Shown here piece after piece: positions 45,059 to 55,570 of a stretch of DNA of 64,000 nucleotides; position 1 is the first letter of the stretch; every line of letters starts with the position of its first letter. Position numbers and translations under genes: made by a program. The notes under the pieces are model-generated. The model did no database searches, was not told the origin of the DNA, and saw nothing but the letters and a program-made list of their open reading frames with translations. Origin of the DNA: Pseudopyrenochaeta lycopersici (lineage: Eukaryota; Ascomycota; Dothideomycetes; Pleosporales; Pseudopyrenochaetaceae); the NCBI GenBank assembly GCA_003313425.1, contig NHZP01000055.1:62001-126000 (forward strand), given 5' to 3'.

Positions 45059-46694
45059 ATCTATAGTATAAGTATATAGTAATATTTAATGGTATAAACC
45101 TATACTATTAGTATAGAAGTTTCTAGTTTTAGTACTTAGTTCTTAAAAGTAACGTTAATTCTTTATAGTAGTACTAAAACCTAATAAGAAAAAAGTTAAA
45201 TTTTATTCTAGCTTTTATTATTAACTCTACTTTCTTATTTTTATTAAGCTTTATATATAACTATATATATAGTAAATAATCTAAATAAATATAATTATAA
45301 AGTTTTAATTAGTAATAGTAATTACTATTGCTAGTAAAATAATAACCTTAAGTTATTAAAGTTTTTAAAGTTTTTAACGTTCTTAACAACCTTAACAACC
45401 TTAACAACCTTAACAACCTTAACAACCTTAACAACCTTAACAACCTTAACAACCTTAACAACCTTAACAACCTTAACAACCTTAAACAACCTTAACAACC
45501 TTAACAACCTTAACAACCTTAACAACCTTAACAACCTTAACAACCTTAACAACCTTAACAACCTTAACAACCTTAACAACCTTAACAACCTTAACAACCT
45601 TAACAACCTTAACAACCTTAACAACCTTAACAACCTTAACAACCTTAACAACCTTAACAACCTTAACAACCTTAACAACCTTAACAACCTTAACAACCTT
45701 AACAACCTTAACAACCTTAACAACCTTAACAACCTTAACAACCTTAACAACCTTAACAACCTTAACAACCTTAACAACCTTAACAACCTTAACAACCTTA
45801 ACAACCTTAACAACCTTAACAACCTTAACAACCTTAACAACCTTAACAACCTTAACAATTTAATATATTATATTATATATAATACTACTACTAAAGCTAT
45901 ATTATTTACTAATAATAGTAATAGTAATTACTATTACTAACAAAGTAGTAACTCTAATAAAGTATTATAAGTATTATAAAACTAATTTTAAAATATAGTT
46001 TAGGATATTTTTAATTATTTACTAATTTAGTTCTTTAAGAAAGTATTTTACATTATACTACTTATATAAATATTTAGGTATCTAAATAAATATAACTTTT
46101 TAGCTATAAAAGAAGAGTTTATTAGAGACATTTTATATTTTTTAGATTATTTAAATATCTGTAATAAGATATTTTATACTATAGAGGGGGTAAAAGCTAT
46201 TAAAAAATATTCTAGTTTATATATAGACTTTATTAGTTCTAATTTAAAAGACCTAGAGTATTTAGAGTCTATAGTTAAAATAGGCTAATAGTAGAGTATA
46301 TATAACTTTTACTAAAAAAAAAGAAAAAAAACTTGTAAAGTAATATAAAATTTAAAAAATATAATTAGTTAGTTAGTTATTTAGTTAAAAACATATGTAT
46401 ATATATATATATATATTTCATTAAAACTATCAGAAGTAAATAATTATCTACGTTTATTTATATAGCATTATCTTAAATTTAATTACTATATAATAAGCTA
46501 GCTAGTAAAATATCTTAAATACTATTAATTATAAATTTCTATTTTTAGTAATAGTAATTACTATTAGACTTTTAGTAATTACTATAGTAATTACTAAGTA
46601 CCTTTAGTAATAGTAATTACTATTACTATGTACCCTTAGTAATTAGTAATTACTTTTACTTAGTAATTACTATTACTAAAAAACGGCAACCCTG
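45059..46694. mobile_element. hAT-like element, copy B, inverted and truncated
   Basis: Read on the minus strand it starts CAGGGTTGCCGTTTT at 46694 and follows copy A through the array to the equivalent of about 44240 in copy A, where the MITE begins. It is followed on the right by TAGAGTTA (46695-46702), the target duplication of its insertion into a solo LTR. Confidence 0.85.
45385..45856 (-). repeat. 9-bp tandem array, about 52 copies, inverted relative to copy A
   Basis: Units of AACAACCTT run head to tail. A single extra base at about 45485 changes the register. The unit is the same as in copy A on the other strand, with about half as many copies again. Confidence 0.95.
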
Positions 46695-47220
46695 TAGAGT
46701 TACAGCTGTTTCTAGTTTCTAAGATAAACTATTAAGACTCTTAAGATTCTTAGTTAAAAGTTAATATAGAGTAATAACCTAGGTTATTACTCTAAAACTC
46801 CTCTTTACTCCTCTTTACCCCTCTTACCCCTCGCTTATAAATCTAATTTATAAGCTTAAAAGGATATTTTATCTTTTATTAGTTAGTTATAGTTTAGCTT
46901 AGTAATCTTATTTTATGTCTATAAAAGTAGGGCTTACCTCTACTTTTATTCTGTACCTAGTAGTAATGAAATATTTATTTTATTAATTTTATTTATCCTC
47001 CTACTTATTTTTATTAAGGTTACGCTTCTTACTTATATATTATATAAGCAAAATTACTATATATAGCTAGTAGCTAGGTCCTACTATATATAGGAGGAAG
47101 TCTATTATATCTTTATCTATCCTACTATTATAAGATATATATTATAGTACTAGTCTACTTTAGTACTAGCTCAAATCTATTTATAGATTTAACCTTACCT
47201 CCTCTGAACACTTCCTTACA
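46695..47220 (+). repeat. 3' portion of the split solo LTR
   Basis: It matches 61549-62056 of the complete solo LTR, from TAGAGTTACAGCTG to CTTCCTTACA, with small differences. It is followed by CTATT (47221-47225), which pairs with AATAG at 44578-44582 on the opposite strand as the 5-bp target duplication. Confidence 0.85.
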
Positions 47221-47501
47221 CTATTACTATTACTAAGTAGCGTTAGTAATAGTAATTACTTTTACTAAGTAGCGTTAGTAATAGTAATAGTAATAGTAAT
47301 AGTAATAGTAATAGTAATAGTAATAGTAATAGTAATAGTAATAGTAATAGTAATAGTAATTACTAATAGTAATAGTAATAGTAATTACTAATAGTAATAG
47401 TAATAGTAATTACTAATAGTAATAGTAATAGTAATTACTAATAGTAATAGTAATAGTAATTACTAATAGTAATTACTATTACTAAAAAAGTGGCAACCCT
47501 G
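47221..47501. mobile_element. hAT-like element, copy D, terminal fragment with expanded AGTAAT repeats
   Basis: It ends GTGGCAACCCTG at 47501, like the other members. The rest is simple repeats of AGTAAT (about 14 units from 47277) and about four 25-bp repeats that include ATTACTAAT. The split solo LTR had inserted here; the other side of this copy is the inverted 44578-44632. Confidence 0.7.
47277..47465. repeat. AGTAAT microsatellite and 25-bp higher-order repeat
   Basis: About 14 consecutive AGTAAT units are followed by four or so 25-bp units built from the same word plus ATTACTAAT. It looks like an expansion of the subterminal motif of the hAT-like family. Confidence 0.85.
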
Positions 47502-48161
47502 AGGCTAACTATAGCCGACCTGAGGTCTAAGGAAACTCTTATCCGAAAGTTAACTAAGGTTTAAGCCTTTTCTTTAACCTCTAGCTTAATAATAGCACTA
47601 GACTAGCGGGCTATACCTAGATCTGTACAGTTTTTACAGGAGATTAAATCCTACTAAAATTATTACATAAGCTTAGATAGTTTAAGTACCTTAAGTATCT
47701 AAACTTTACATCCTCCTCTGTACTTTCTTATGCTATTAGCTTTTAAGCTATTTAGCGACGTGTAAGCTCTAGTTAGTTAGCTCTTAAGACTAGTATAAAT
47801 AGAGTGTAGAAGGATAAAATCTATGGTTTTATTCTATTTAGCTTAAGATAGGAGAAACTCGAGTACCTTATTTTAGCTTTTAGATTTATAAAAACAGTAC
47901 AGCGTAAGGCTTATCCAGTATTAGTCCCTACTCGCTTTTCTCTTAGGAATAAGAGGTATTATTTTATATTCATAACTAGTAATTTATTACTAGCGATTTT
48001 TATATTATATAAGAGTTTTTCAAAAGATTATCCTTTTAGGAAGGTGTACAGCCCTGTCTTTAGAATTATTAAGAGTAAACTAGCTAGCGTATTCAGTAAG
48101 CTTTAATTATAAAGTTACTATTGAATCGCAAAAATATAAAGCCTCTTGCCTTGATATGTAT
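47502..48161. other. AT-rich sequence of unknown origin
   Basis: It has no coding frame and no recognisable terminal repeats. It contains fairly GC-retaining words (TACAGTTTTTACAGGAG, GGCTTATCCAGTATTAGTCC), so it may be a RIP-degraded retroelement or LTR. Confidence 0.4.
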
Positions 48162-48521
48162 CAGGGTTGCCGTATTTTAGTAATAGTAATTACTAAGTAA
48201 TTACTATTACTAAAAATAGAAATTTATAATTAAGAGTATTTAAGATAATGCTATATAAATAAACGTAGATAATTATTTAATTATAATAGTTTTAAAGAAA
48301 TAGATGTATAAATATATGTTTTAACTAAATAACTAACTAACTAATTATTTTTTCATTTTTATATTACTTCATAAGTTTTTTTTTTTAAGTAAAGTTATAT
48401 ATACTCTACTATTATTCTATTTTAACTATAAACTCTAAATACTCTAGTTCTTTTGAAGTAGAACTAATAAAGTCTCTATATAAACTAGAATATTTTTTAA
48501 TAGCTTTTAACTCTTCTATAG

Positions 48522-48727
48522 CAGTGATGGGAGCTTACTATTGAAAAATAGTAATTACTATTTTTTTAAAAAGTTTATATTAAATTACTTAGTAATCCTA
48601 AAATTCTGATATTCTAGACTAGAACACTACTTAATCTAAAGATTAATTTTAGAATTACTAAGTAGTTTAATATAAACCTTTTAAAAAATTTGAAAAAATA
48701 GTAATTACTAATTTTTGCCCATCACTG
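48522..48727. mobile_element. fold-back MITE, copy 2, central deletion
   Basis: It starts CAGTGATGGGAGC, ends TTGCCCATCACTG and lacks the central part of the palindrome (206 bp against about 426). It is flanked by perfect TTCTATAG duplications at 48514-48521 and 48728-48735. Confidence 0.92.
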
Positions 48728-50313
48728 TTCTATAGTATAAAATATCTTATTACAGACATTTAAACTATCTTAAAAAATATACAATATCTCTAGTAAACTC
48801 TTCTTTTATAGCTAAAAAGTTATATTTATTTAGATAACTAAATATTTATATAAGTAGTAGTAACGTATTCCATCATCGAGTGCGCCACACCATCGAGTGA
48901 GCCAAAATCTCTTAGCACCACCAACTTATATTACAAATTATCTATTTCATCACTATTAAACAAAGAACTTACGTACGTCGTGCTTATATTAGATTTAGAA
49001 GATCCTTCTATATCCTTTTTACACGTTTGAGCGTTGTGCCCAGTCCCGCCACAATTTCCACAGCGCCGTAGAGCTAGTTAAGCTGTTTCTTAATTACTAC
49101 CACCACAAGCCTTCTTAGATCGCTAAGACGCCGCAGACGCTTCAGCAGCTACCTGCGCTAACGCTACACTATACTCTAATGTGCCACCTTACTAAATCCA
49201 CTTCCTTTTGCGCGATTTCCGCTTAGTTATTACTGCTAATTACTCTTCAAGCTCATAATTGCAAGCAACAAGCAGAGCGTTTTAGTGCAGTATAAGTTCA
49301 GCGCCTTTTATAAGCTGAGAGAAGCCTACCTGCGCTGTAACAAGTAACTAAGTAAAGGACTCGCGTATAAGCTTAGATTAAGATCCAAACTCTTAAGTAT
49401 TACTTAGAGTCTTCGACTGCCACAGCGTCTCTAGGAGGAGAGGTTCTAGCGGGGTACGCAGCCATACTTCAAGGCGATCCAACACTACCTGCGCGTTCAT
49501 AGGGACTAGTCCTAACGCCTCAAAAGCCTTTTAACAGTTCTCCTCTATAAACACGTCAAAAAACGCGTCTTTAAAGGCGGGGAGAAAGCCTTCTTTATTA
49601 ATATAGAAGACGCGCTAGCATGCCAAGTCTCGAACGCGCTGAGAGTACTTACGCTTCAACGGCGAGAAGCAGACCACGTCAAGTAGCTGGAGGATGTGCG
49701 ATAAGTAAGGTAGCATACAGATAGTAAGAATCTTATGCTCAAGGCAGTAGTCTTTAAAATCCTAGTTAAGATAGCTCTCATAGCCGTCCATAATAAGCAG
49801 CCTGTACCCCCTAACTTAACGCGCCTTTATATGCGCGTTAAAGTGCTTCAACCACTCAAGACTAAGTGCGTTATTTATCCAGCCGTTCTTAGAGACTAAG
49901 AGCTTCTAATTATACAGTATATCTGCCTCCTCGTACCATGCAGAGATATAGACGCGTCCTTTGTAGACGATAAATAGCGGGGTCGCGTACCCAGCAGCGC
50001 AGATGCTCTAGATAACTATAACCAACTCGCGATCGCCTAGCTAAACAAGCTCAGGTTAAGCGCGTCTCTCTAAGCCTGTAACAACTTTCATAGAGCCAAT
50101 AATACCCATCTAGAAGCCAGTTTCATTAAAGTTGTACATATCGTCATTATAAACGCCGTACTTAGCTTTAGTGTCCTTAACTAGCTTAAACCACGCGCTA
50201 ATTTTCTCTAGATCTTCCTAGAGTATCCTCTAACAGTCCTTTACTTAGTTAAAAGCTATTTTAAGCTCATCTAAACGCGTTACAAATCTCTCAACCTATC
50301 ACTTGCCTACTAG

Positions 50314-50487
50314 TGTCAGAATTTAATGAATCTTTTTGGTCATGATCGTTGATCAGAATTTATTGTATTTTGTTGGTTCTGTTTTCTCTCCTTTTTAAAC
50401 ACAGACCTGATACATCGATGATACATAGGTGATACCGTCCACGATGCAGTATTCGTATACTTCAGTTTTTATGCCTCTTATCTGACA
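50314..50487 (-). repeat. copia 3' LTR
   Basis: 174 bp, TG..CA type, identical by eye to the copy at 55397-55570; it is the downstream LTR relative to the minus-strand genes. Confidence 0.95.
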
Positions 50488-50535
50488 CACCCCCTCAGCT
50501 TAGAGTGATCTTCTAAGCTGCCACAAACCTATATC

Positions 50536-53500
50536 TTATGCGATTGTCAGATCCTCTATTTGAGTCTGTATGTCTTCGAGTTTTAACTCTTTTGCTAAGG
50601 CCGGTTTCTTGTTTACCAGTCCTAATTGATTAAGAAAGTTCTCCCATTTGTTTGAGGGCAGCGCTTTGGTAAGTCCATCTGCTAGCATTTGCGAGGATTC
50701 TACGTATTTAACTTGAATTCGTCCAAGCAATACTTCCTGTCGTAGCCAATGGTTGTGGATGTCTACATGTCGAAGTTTGGTTTGAAGTTTGGTAATCTCT
50801 TCCGTAACAAGTCGAATTGTCTGTGTATTGTCGCATTGAATTGTAATGGTCGACTCCGGCAATGATATCTGGAGCTCCTTGAGAAGTCGCGAGGTAAAGA
50901 TAGCTTCCTTTGCTACTTGGGAGAGTGCGAGCAGTTCTGCTTCAGTCGTTGAGGTAGTAACCGTGTCCTGTTTACTTGCTCTCCAGGTAATAAGACCACC
51001 GAATAGCTTAATCACATAACCTTGCGAACTCTTTCTATCGACTGTATTATCGCCAAATGATGCGTCGCTAGCTACTTCAAGCTTGTCGCCTCCTCCCAGT
51101 TGGAGTGCCCTTGATTTTGTCGCTGCAAGGTAGAGCAGGACTCTGTCAGCAGCCTCCTGATGCTCCGTGCCAGGGTTGACGAGGAAGCGTGCAAGGCGCG
51201 ATGTTGCGAAGGCGATATCAGGACGTGTTGTAACGGCGGCAAATAGTAGGGAACCAATCTTACGCTGGTATTTGTTGACTTCTGATGGTGATGCTAATCC
51301 CTCGCGTGGCTGGAGTTCAACGCTTGCCATTGGGGTATCATGTCGGACATCTTTCCTATCTGCAAGTCTGCTGATTTTGTCGGCATAGGCTAACTGGGAG
51401 AGTTGAATTAATCGTTGTTCTCGGTCTCTGATAACTTCAACGCCAAGGAACCATTGCAGGTCTTCTCCACCTGTGAAGGTGTATCTTTCTTGAAGAGCCT
51501 TGATAGCTTGTTGAGCTTCTACCTCCTTCTTCTGGTGGTAGGCTAAGATAATGTCATCGACGTAAAAGAAGATGATAATGCCATCCTTAATCATGCAGCA
51601 GGCCTCATGTGGCACTTGTTTGAAGCCTAAGTTGGTGAGGGTTGAGACGAATTCTTTCTGCCATAGGAGCGGTGAAATTCGAAGACCGTAAAGTGCCTTT
51701 TCAAGCTTAAGGATCGTTCCGGGCTTCTGGTATCCTCGTGGCATTCTCATGTAGATTTCTCTATCTATGGTTGCATGCACGAATGCGTTAGTAACGTCGT
51801 ACTGTTTGAGTTCAAGGTTGAACTTGGCAGCGATTGCCATGAGCATTCGAAAAGACCTGCTGGCTAAAGTGGCTGCGTATGTGTCTTGTGACGTGATGTT
51901 TCGTTGCTGATCGCCGCGAACGACTAGTCGTGCTTTGCATTTAATAAGGCGATGGTGTTTGTCCAATTTGTAGGTATACACCCACATGCAGTCTAATATT
52001 TGGTGACCTTTCCGTTTGATGGGAGTGATTGGCACTTCAGCCCAGGACTTCATTTGTTCATGGCTCCTTAGGTGTTCTCGTTCTGCTTCCTTGAACATTT
52101 CGTACAGAGGATGATCTTCAAGCTTTGAGTAAGTCGTCGGCAGAGGTGGCAATTGGTTTCGGTGAGGCTTCACCCCCTTTGCCAGCATTCTCTTCAGCTG
52201 TGCCTTGTCAATGAGCTTGCCTTCGAGTTCCCCTACGTGCCCTGCTTGAGTGCCGGCCATAAATGCTGCTGCCCATGGTTCTGTTTTTGACGAGCCCTGT
52301 GTCGTCATGCTATTAGCTTCAAGTTCGTCGGTCCACGCCTGGCTAAGGAGAGCTACAGGTGGCGGAGTGTCTGGCGGCGTTGGGTATGAGTCCATCGCTT
52401 TTCTACTTCGGCAACCTCTTGACTTTTGACCTTGTGGACTTGAACTCTCCCCCATTATTGTATCGTCTTCGTAGAACGACCCAGTCTCAGGCTGTTCCTG
52501 TCGCGGTGGTGTAGGCAGTTCAATCGTTTTCACCCACATTGCAATCTCCTGCAGGGTGTTGTGCATAAGGTTGTCCATGAGGTCTTCCGTTTTGCCGCTA
52601 AACACTACGCTTTCGTCGAAGACTACGTCTCTTGTGCTGATAACTTTAGCTAGTGACGGGATCCAAACGCGGTAGATGTTTGTAGATTGATAGCCAATAA
52701 GATAGCCAATCCAGGCCTTTGGATCCAAGCGTTGCAGTCGCGACTTTCCTCGGTGGGTATCGTCGGTCATTGCAAATGCCTTGCAGCCATATGCTTTAAG
52801 ATGAGCTTGGTTTGGTTTCCGTGGTCCAGTGACGATACCATTCATAGCAGCGACCCTTGTGAAGAATACCTCGTATGGGCTTTTCCAGCGGTTTGAGTAG
52901 TTCGGCGTTCTATTGTACAGGTATACTGCCGCTCTTGTGATTTCTGGCCATAGTTCCCAGGGAAGATTAGCATCCAGTCGTATCGTGCGTGCCTTTTCTT
53001 TTATCACACCCCCTGAGCGTTCTCCTCCGCCATTCTGTGATTGGGTATCAGGAGCAGAAGGCTCGACCTTTATGCCTTTGGACGTGCACCATCTCTTAAC
53101 TTCTGGCTTGACGGTCACTATCTCGTTGTCCGTCTCAATCACTTTTACAGAAATATTAAACTGCGTATAGAGGAAGCAAGTGAAATTATCTAGTAACCGA
53201 ATAATAGATCGTGCTGGTCTGTTGTCGGTAAAGTAGAAATCCCAGTTATATGCCGAGAATCGGTCAGTGATAAGCATTTGGCTCTTTTCCTTTGAGTAGC
53301 TCCCCACTTCGTAGTCGTGAAAGTCGATCGCGATTCGTTCTCCCGGTCCTTCTTCGCTCAGTCGAGGTTCTCTGCGGATCCTGCGCTTTGATTTGGCTCT
53401 CCCACATGCGTCGCACTCGACTGTAGTGACGCCTTTGATGCGCACCCCCTCAGATTGTTGGACGAGGTGTTCGATCACTGCGGGCCCTGGATGCCCTAGG

Positions 53501-53985
53501 CGCTTGTGCCATAGTATCGCACTTGCTCTTTGTGGCGACCGCTTGGTTCGAGAGTTGAATCGGGTGTGAAAGGCACTGTCGTTTGCATCTGATTGCTCGA
53601 GTACCCATTGGTTGTGTGCTTCCGTCAGGTATGCGATGATGGAGTTGTCCCATCTCTTTAACGACGTAGGTTCATTCTTATTATCCCACCAAATTCCTTG
53701 TCGTCTGAGTAGTCTAAATGAGACGAGGTTGCATAGAATCTCCGGGCAGAAGGCAACGTTCTCTAATCGGAGTATCTCTGTGCCATATGGTGACTTGACT
53801 TTGATATGTACGGTGCCATACCCTTTAATCCATATTCGTGCGTCGCCTGTCCACACGCAGTCACCGGGGATAGGTGGACGGAGGTGAGTTAGGCGTTGCG
53901 CCATGTTGCAGATGTGTATTGTCGCGCCCGAATCGAGGATGAATGCATTCTTTAGCGGATACGGTTGGTTCTTCATTGAGAACAC
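50536..53985 (-). CDS. copia pol: protease, integrase, reverse transcriptase, RNase H
   Basis: The frame is uninterrupted for 1149 residues. In order: protease FILDSGATIHICN (active Asp about 18); the integrase zinc region HKRLGHPGPAVIEHL with CDACGRAK (about 164-200); the integrase core IAIDFHDYEV, ETDNEIV and QSQNGGGERSGG (DDE); the post-core NIYRVWIPSL; the reverse transcriptase with KQYDVTNAFVHATID, LEKALYGLRISPLLW and the FFYVDDIILAY box (about 806); RNase H with VASDASFGDN (about 970), TVTTSTTEAELLALS and QCDNTQT. All motifs expected for activity are present. Gag lies upstream in the same frame across one TGA codon, so pol probably needs readthrough or is expressed otherwise. Confidence 0.95.
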   Translation of the reverse strand: MFSMKNQPYPLKNAFILDSGATIHICNMAQRLTHLRPPIPGDCVWTGDARIWIKGYGTVHIKVKSPYGTEILRLENVAFCPEILCNLVSFRLLRRQGIWWDNKNEPTSLKRWDNSIIAYLTEAHNQWVLEQSDANDSAFHTRFNSRTKRSPQRASAILWHKRLGHPGPAVIEHLVQQSEGVRIKGVTTVECDACGRAKSKRRIRREPRLSEEGPGERIAIDFHDYEVGSYSKEKSQMLITDRFSAYNWDFYFTDNRPARSIIRLLDNFTCFLYTQFNISVKVIETDNEIVTVKPEVKRWCTSKGIKVEPSAPDTQSQNGGGERSGGVIKEKARTIRLDANLPWELWPEITRAAVYLYNRTPNYSNRWKSPYEVFFTRVAAMNGIVTGPRKPNQAHLKAYGCKAFAMTDDTHRGKSRLQRLDPKAWIGYLIGYQSTNIYRVWIPSLAKVISTRDVVFDESVVFSGKTEDLMDNLMHNTLQEIAMWVKTIELPTPPRQEQPETGSFYEDDTIMGESSSPQGQKSRGCRSRKAMDSYPTPPDTPPPVALLSQAWTDELEANSMTTQGSSKTEPWAAAFMAGTQAGHVGELEGKLIDKAQLKRMLAKGVKPHRNQLPPLPTTYSKLEDHPLYEMFKEAEREHLRSHEQMKSWAEVPITPIKRKGHQILDCMWVYTYKLDKHHRLIKCKARLVVRGDQQRNITSQDTYAATLASRSFRMLMAIAAKFNLELKQYDVTNAFVHATIDREIYMRMPRGYQKPGTILKLEKALYGLRISPLLWQKEFVSTLTNLGFKQVPHEACCMIKDGIIIFFYVDDIILAYHQKKEVEAQQAIKALQERYTFTGGEDLQWFLGVEVIRDREQRLIQLSQLAYADKISRLADRKDVRHDTPMASVELQPREGLASPSEVNKYQRKIGSLLFAAVTTRPDIAFATSRLARFLVNPGTEHQEAADRVLLYLAATKSRALQLGGGDKLEVASDASFGDNTVDRKSSQGYVIKLFGGLITWRASKQDTVTTSTTEAELLALSQVAKEAIFTSRLLKELQISLPESTITIQCDNTQTIRLVTEEITKLQTKLRHVDIHNHWLRQEVLLGRIQVKYVESSQMLADGLTKALPSNKWENFLNQLGLVNKKPALAKELKLEDIQTQIEDLTIA

Positions 53986-54030
53986 TGACGCGGTATACGC
54001 GGCTTCGATTGTTGATATAACTCTTCCTTC

Positions 54031-54036
54031 TAGTCA
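54031..54036 (-). promoter_or_regulatory. in-frame UGA CUA between gag and pol, candidate readthrough site
   Basis: The six bases read TGACTA on the minus strand, followed by G. UGA followed by CUA is a known leaky context in several viral and cellular readthrough genes. It is the only stop between two intact frames in one register. Confidence 0.55.
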
Positions 54037-55359
54037 ATCTTTTAAGACTTCGGGTGTTGGTGTTTGCGAATTCTTAATCAGCGGCGTCTTTGATCGTTGG
54101 CGCTTTGAGTCTAATAATTTGATTAGCTCTGGGTCATACTTTCTTTTGTACTCAACGAGTTTGGCTATCCTTGAATCTGGTGTAAACCACGCAGGTGCCC
54201 TATCTTCGTTTAGATAGAAACAATCGAAAAGATTGTGGCGCTGTTCACAAGCATGGCATTTTGTGCCTTCGACTGCCGCCGTATCCTCCAGAGAGGAATG
54301 CTTGGATCTGGTGCTGCTTTGCCCAAATTTGCGTTTTCCCCGTGTTCTACCACGGTTCTTGCCCCGTAAGGCTGATGATGCTTCTTCAGCTACACCGGAG
54401 GCGTCCCTCTGTGCGCCCTGGTCGGATTCACCGCCAGCGGGGTATGCAGCGTCTCCAGCAGCGAAAGCGCTCTTCTGCTTGCCCTTTTGTGGGTAGGAGC
54501 GGCTCATATGCTCCCGGAAGAGTTTCATCATTTCTTTTCTGTCATGGTCTGGGTCACCTCTGGCCACCTGGCTAGAGAAGGCAGTCACCCACATAGGTGC
54601 TACCTTTTCCACTGCCGACAAGAAATCTTCTATAATGTCGTCATTATGTTGTACCTCCGCGACTCCTTCGGTCTCAGCGTCAGTTGCTGCTCGATCGTAT
54701 TCGGCAAGCCAGATATCCCAGTTTACTGGGGTCCTCATTGGCTTCAATGCATTGTGATATCTTGTTCGTGCTCGTTGGCGTTCTTCGAGTGGGTTGATTC
54801 CTACTGTCCTTCGGATATCAATAATCCATCGGCGAATCGTGGTACCAGGGAGGCAGCAGTTGCGCTGAATGTGCGCTGATACTGTGCTCTGAATGTGCGT
54901 TGCAAGTAACCGATAGTTAGCCCGTTCTCTGTCGTATTTCTTCTCGTCGATCTTGTAGGCTTCGAGCTGTACCTTGTAGTCGTCTCGATCGGCCTTGTAT
55001 GTTTCCTGGCTTTCAGGTGATAAGTCCGATAGTTTCGTCGGTGTAGCTGGAGTTGCATCGGTTCGGGACGGGTTTGATCTTGTTGGCTGGCTTGATGATC
55101 CAACCCGGTTACCCCGAGAGTTTGACGACGCGCTGGGTGCCGGTCGTTGGACTACAGCCGGTACGTAGTCAGCTAATCGTGGTAGGACTGGGGGGATCGG
55201 TTCCAGCAAAGGTTCTCTAGTTCCATCAGGGTCTGCGATTGCCCATACGTCGTGGAACTCTGCTTTTGCTTTGAGTTGTAGTAACCATGGCGTGTAGTTC
55301 GTGTAGTCGGTGAGGATGATCGTAGCGTCGCGTACGCCGGTAATATTTGCGTGAGACAT
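54034..55359 (-). CDS. copia gag, 441 aa
   Basis: It starts at ATG 55359, about 37 bp inside the 5' LTR (MSHANITGVRDATIILTDYT). The N-terminal half has the gag fold typical of fungal copia (YTPWLLQLKAKAEFHDVWAI, then IRRWIIDIRRTVGINPLEER). A basic Arg/Gly/Lys region and one CCHC knuckle (CHACEQRHNLFDC, about 373-385) follow. The protein would form the virus-like particle that packages element RNA. It ends at TGA 54034-54036, followed by CTA. Beyond this the same frame stays open for 16 codons into the pol ATG. Confidence 0.92.
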   Translation of the reverse strand: MSHANITGVRDATIILTDYTNYTPWLLQLKAKAEFHDVWAIADPDGTREPLLEPIPPVLPRLADYVPAVVQRPAPSASSNSRGNRVGSSSQPTRSNPSRTDATPATPTKLSDLSPESQETYKADRDDYKVQLEAYKIDEKKYDRERANYRLLATHIQSTVSAHIQRNCCLPGTTIRRWIIDIRRTVGINPLEERQRARTRYHNALKPMRTPVNWDIWLAEYDRAATDAETEGVAEVQHNDDIIEDFLSAVEKVAPMWVTAFSSQVARGDPDHDRKEMMKLFREHMSRSYPQKGKQKSAFAAGDAAYPAGGESDQGAQRDASGVAEEASSALRGKNRGRTRGKRKFGQSSTRSKHSSLEDTAAVEGTKCHACEQRHNLFDCFYLNEDRAPAWFTPDSRIAKLVEYKRKYDPELIKLLDSKRQRSKTPLIKNSQTPTPEVLKD

Positions 55360-55396
55360 GGTCCTCGCTCGTTATAGGGTCAGTGAGACTCTTAAT

Positions 55397-55570
55397 TGTC
55401 AGAATTTAATGAATCTTTTTGGTCATGATCGTTGATCAGAATTTATTGTATTTTGTTGGTTCTGTTTTCTCTCCTTTTTAAACACAGACCTGATACATCG
55501 ATGATACATAGGTGATACCGTCCACGATGCAGTATTCGTATACTTCAGTTTTTATGCCTCTTATCTGACA
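55397..55570 (-). repeat. copia 5' LTR
   Basis: 174 bp, TG..CA type; it is upstream relative to gag. The adjacent leader (about 55360-55396) should hold the primer-binding site, but I cannot name the tRNA. Confidence 0.95.

Larger units (their letters stand above)
50314..55570 (-). mobile_element. complete Ty1/copia retrotransposon, apparently young
   Basis: Two 174-bp LTRs (50314-50487 and 55397-55570) begin TGTCAGAATT, end TATCTGACA and look identical by eye. The flanking ACTAG (50309-50313 and 55571-55575) is a 5-bp target duplication. On the minus strand gag (54034-55359) precedes pol (50536-53985) in the same frame. A purine-rich tract (GCTGAGGGGGTG) lies just before the 3' LTR at about 50488-50499. 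It is inserted in the RIP-mutated Fot1 copy and itself shows no RIP. Confidence 0.95.

Noticed and set aside
41724..45856. GTTAAGGTT arrays considered as telomeric repeats
   Set aside because: The unit differs from the fungal TTAGGG repeat, and the arrays lie inside transposon copies in both orientations.
45331..45858. Long repetitive frame read as a leucine-rich protein
   Set aside because: Tandem array with a unit length divisible by three, which keeps any frame open; the start and end lie in transposon DNA.
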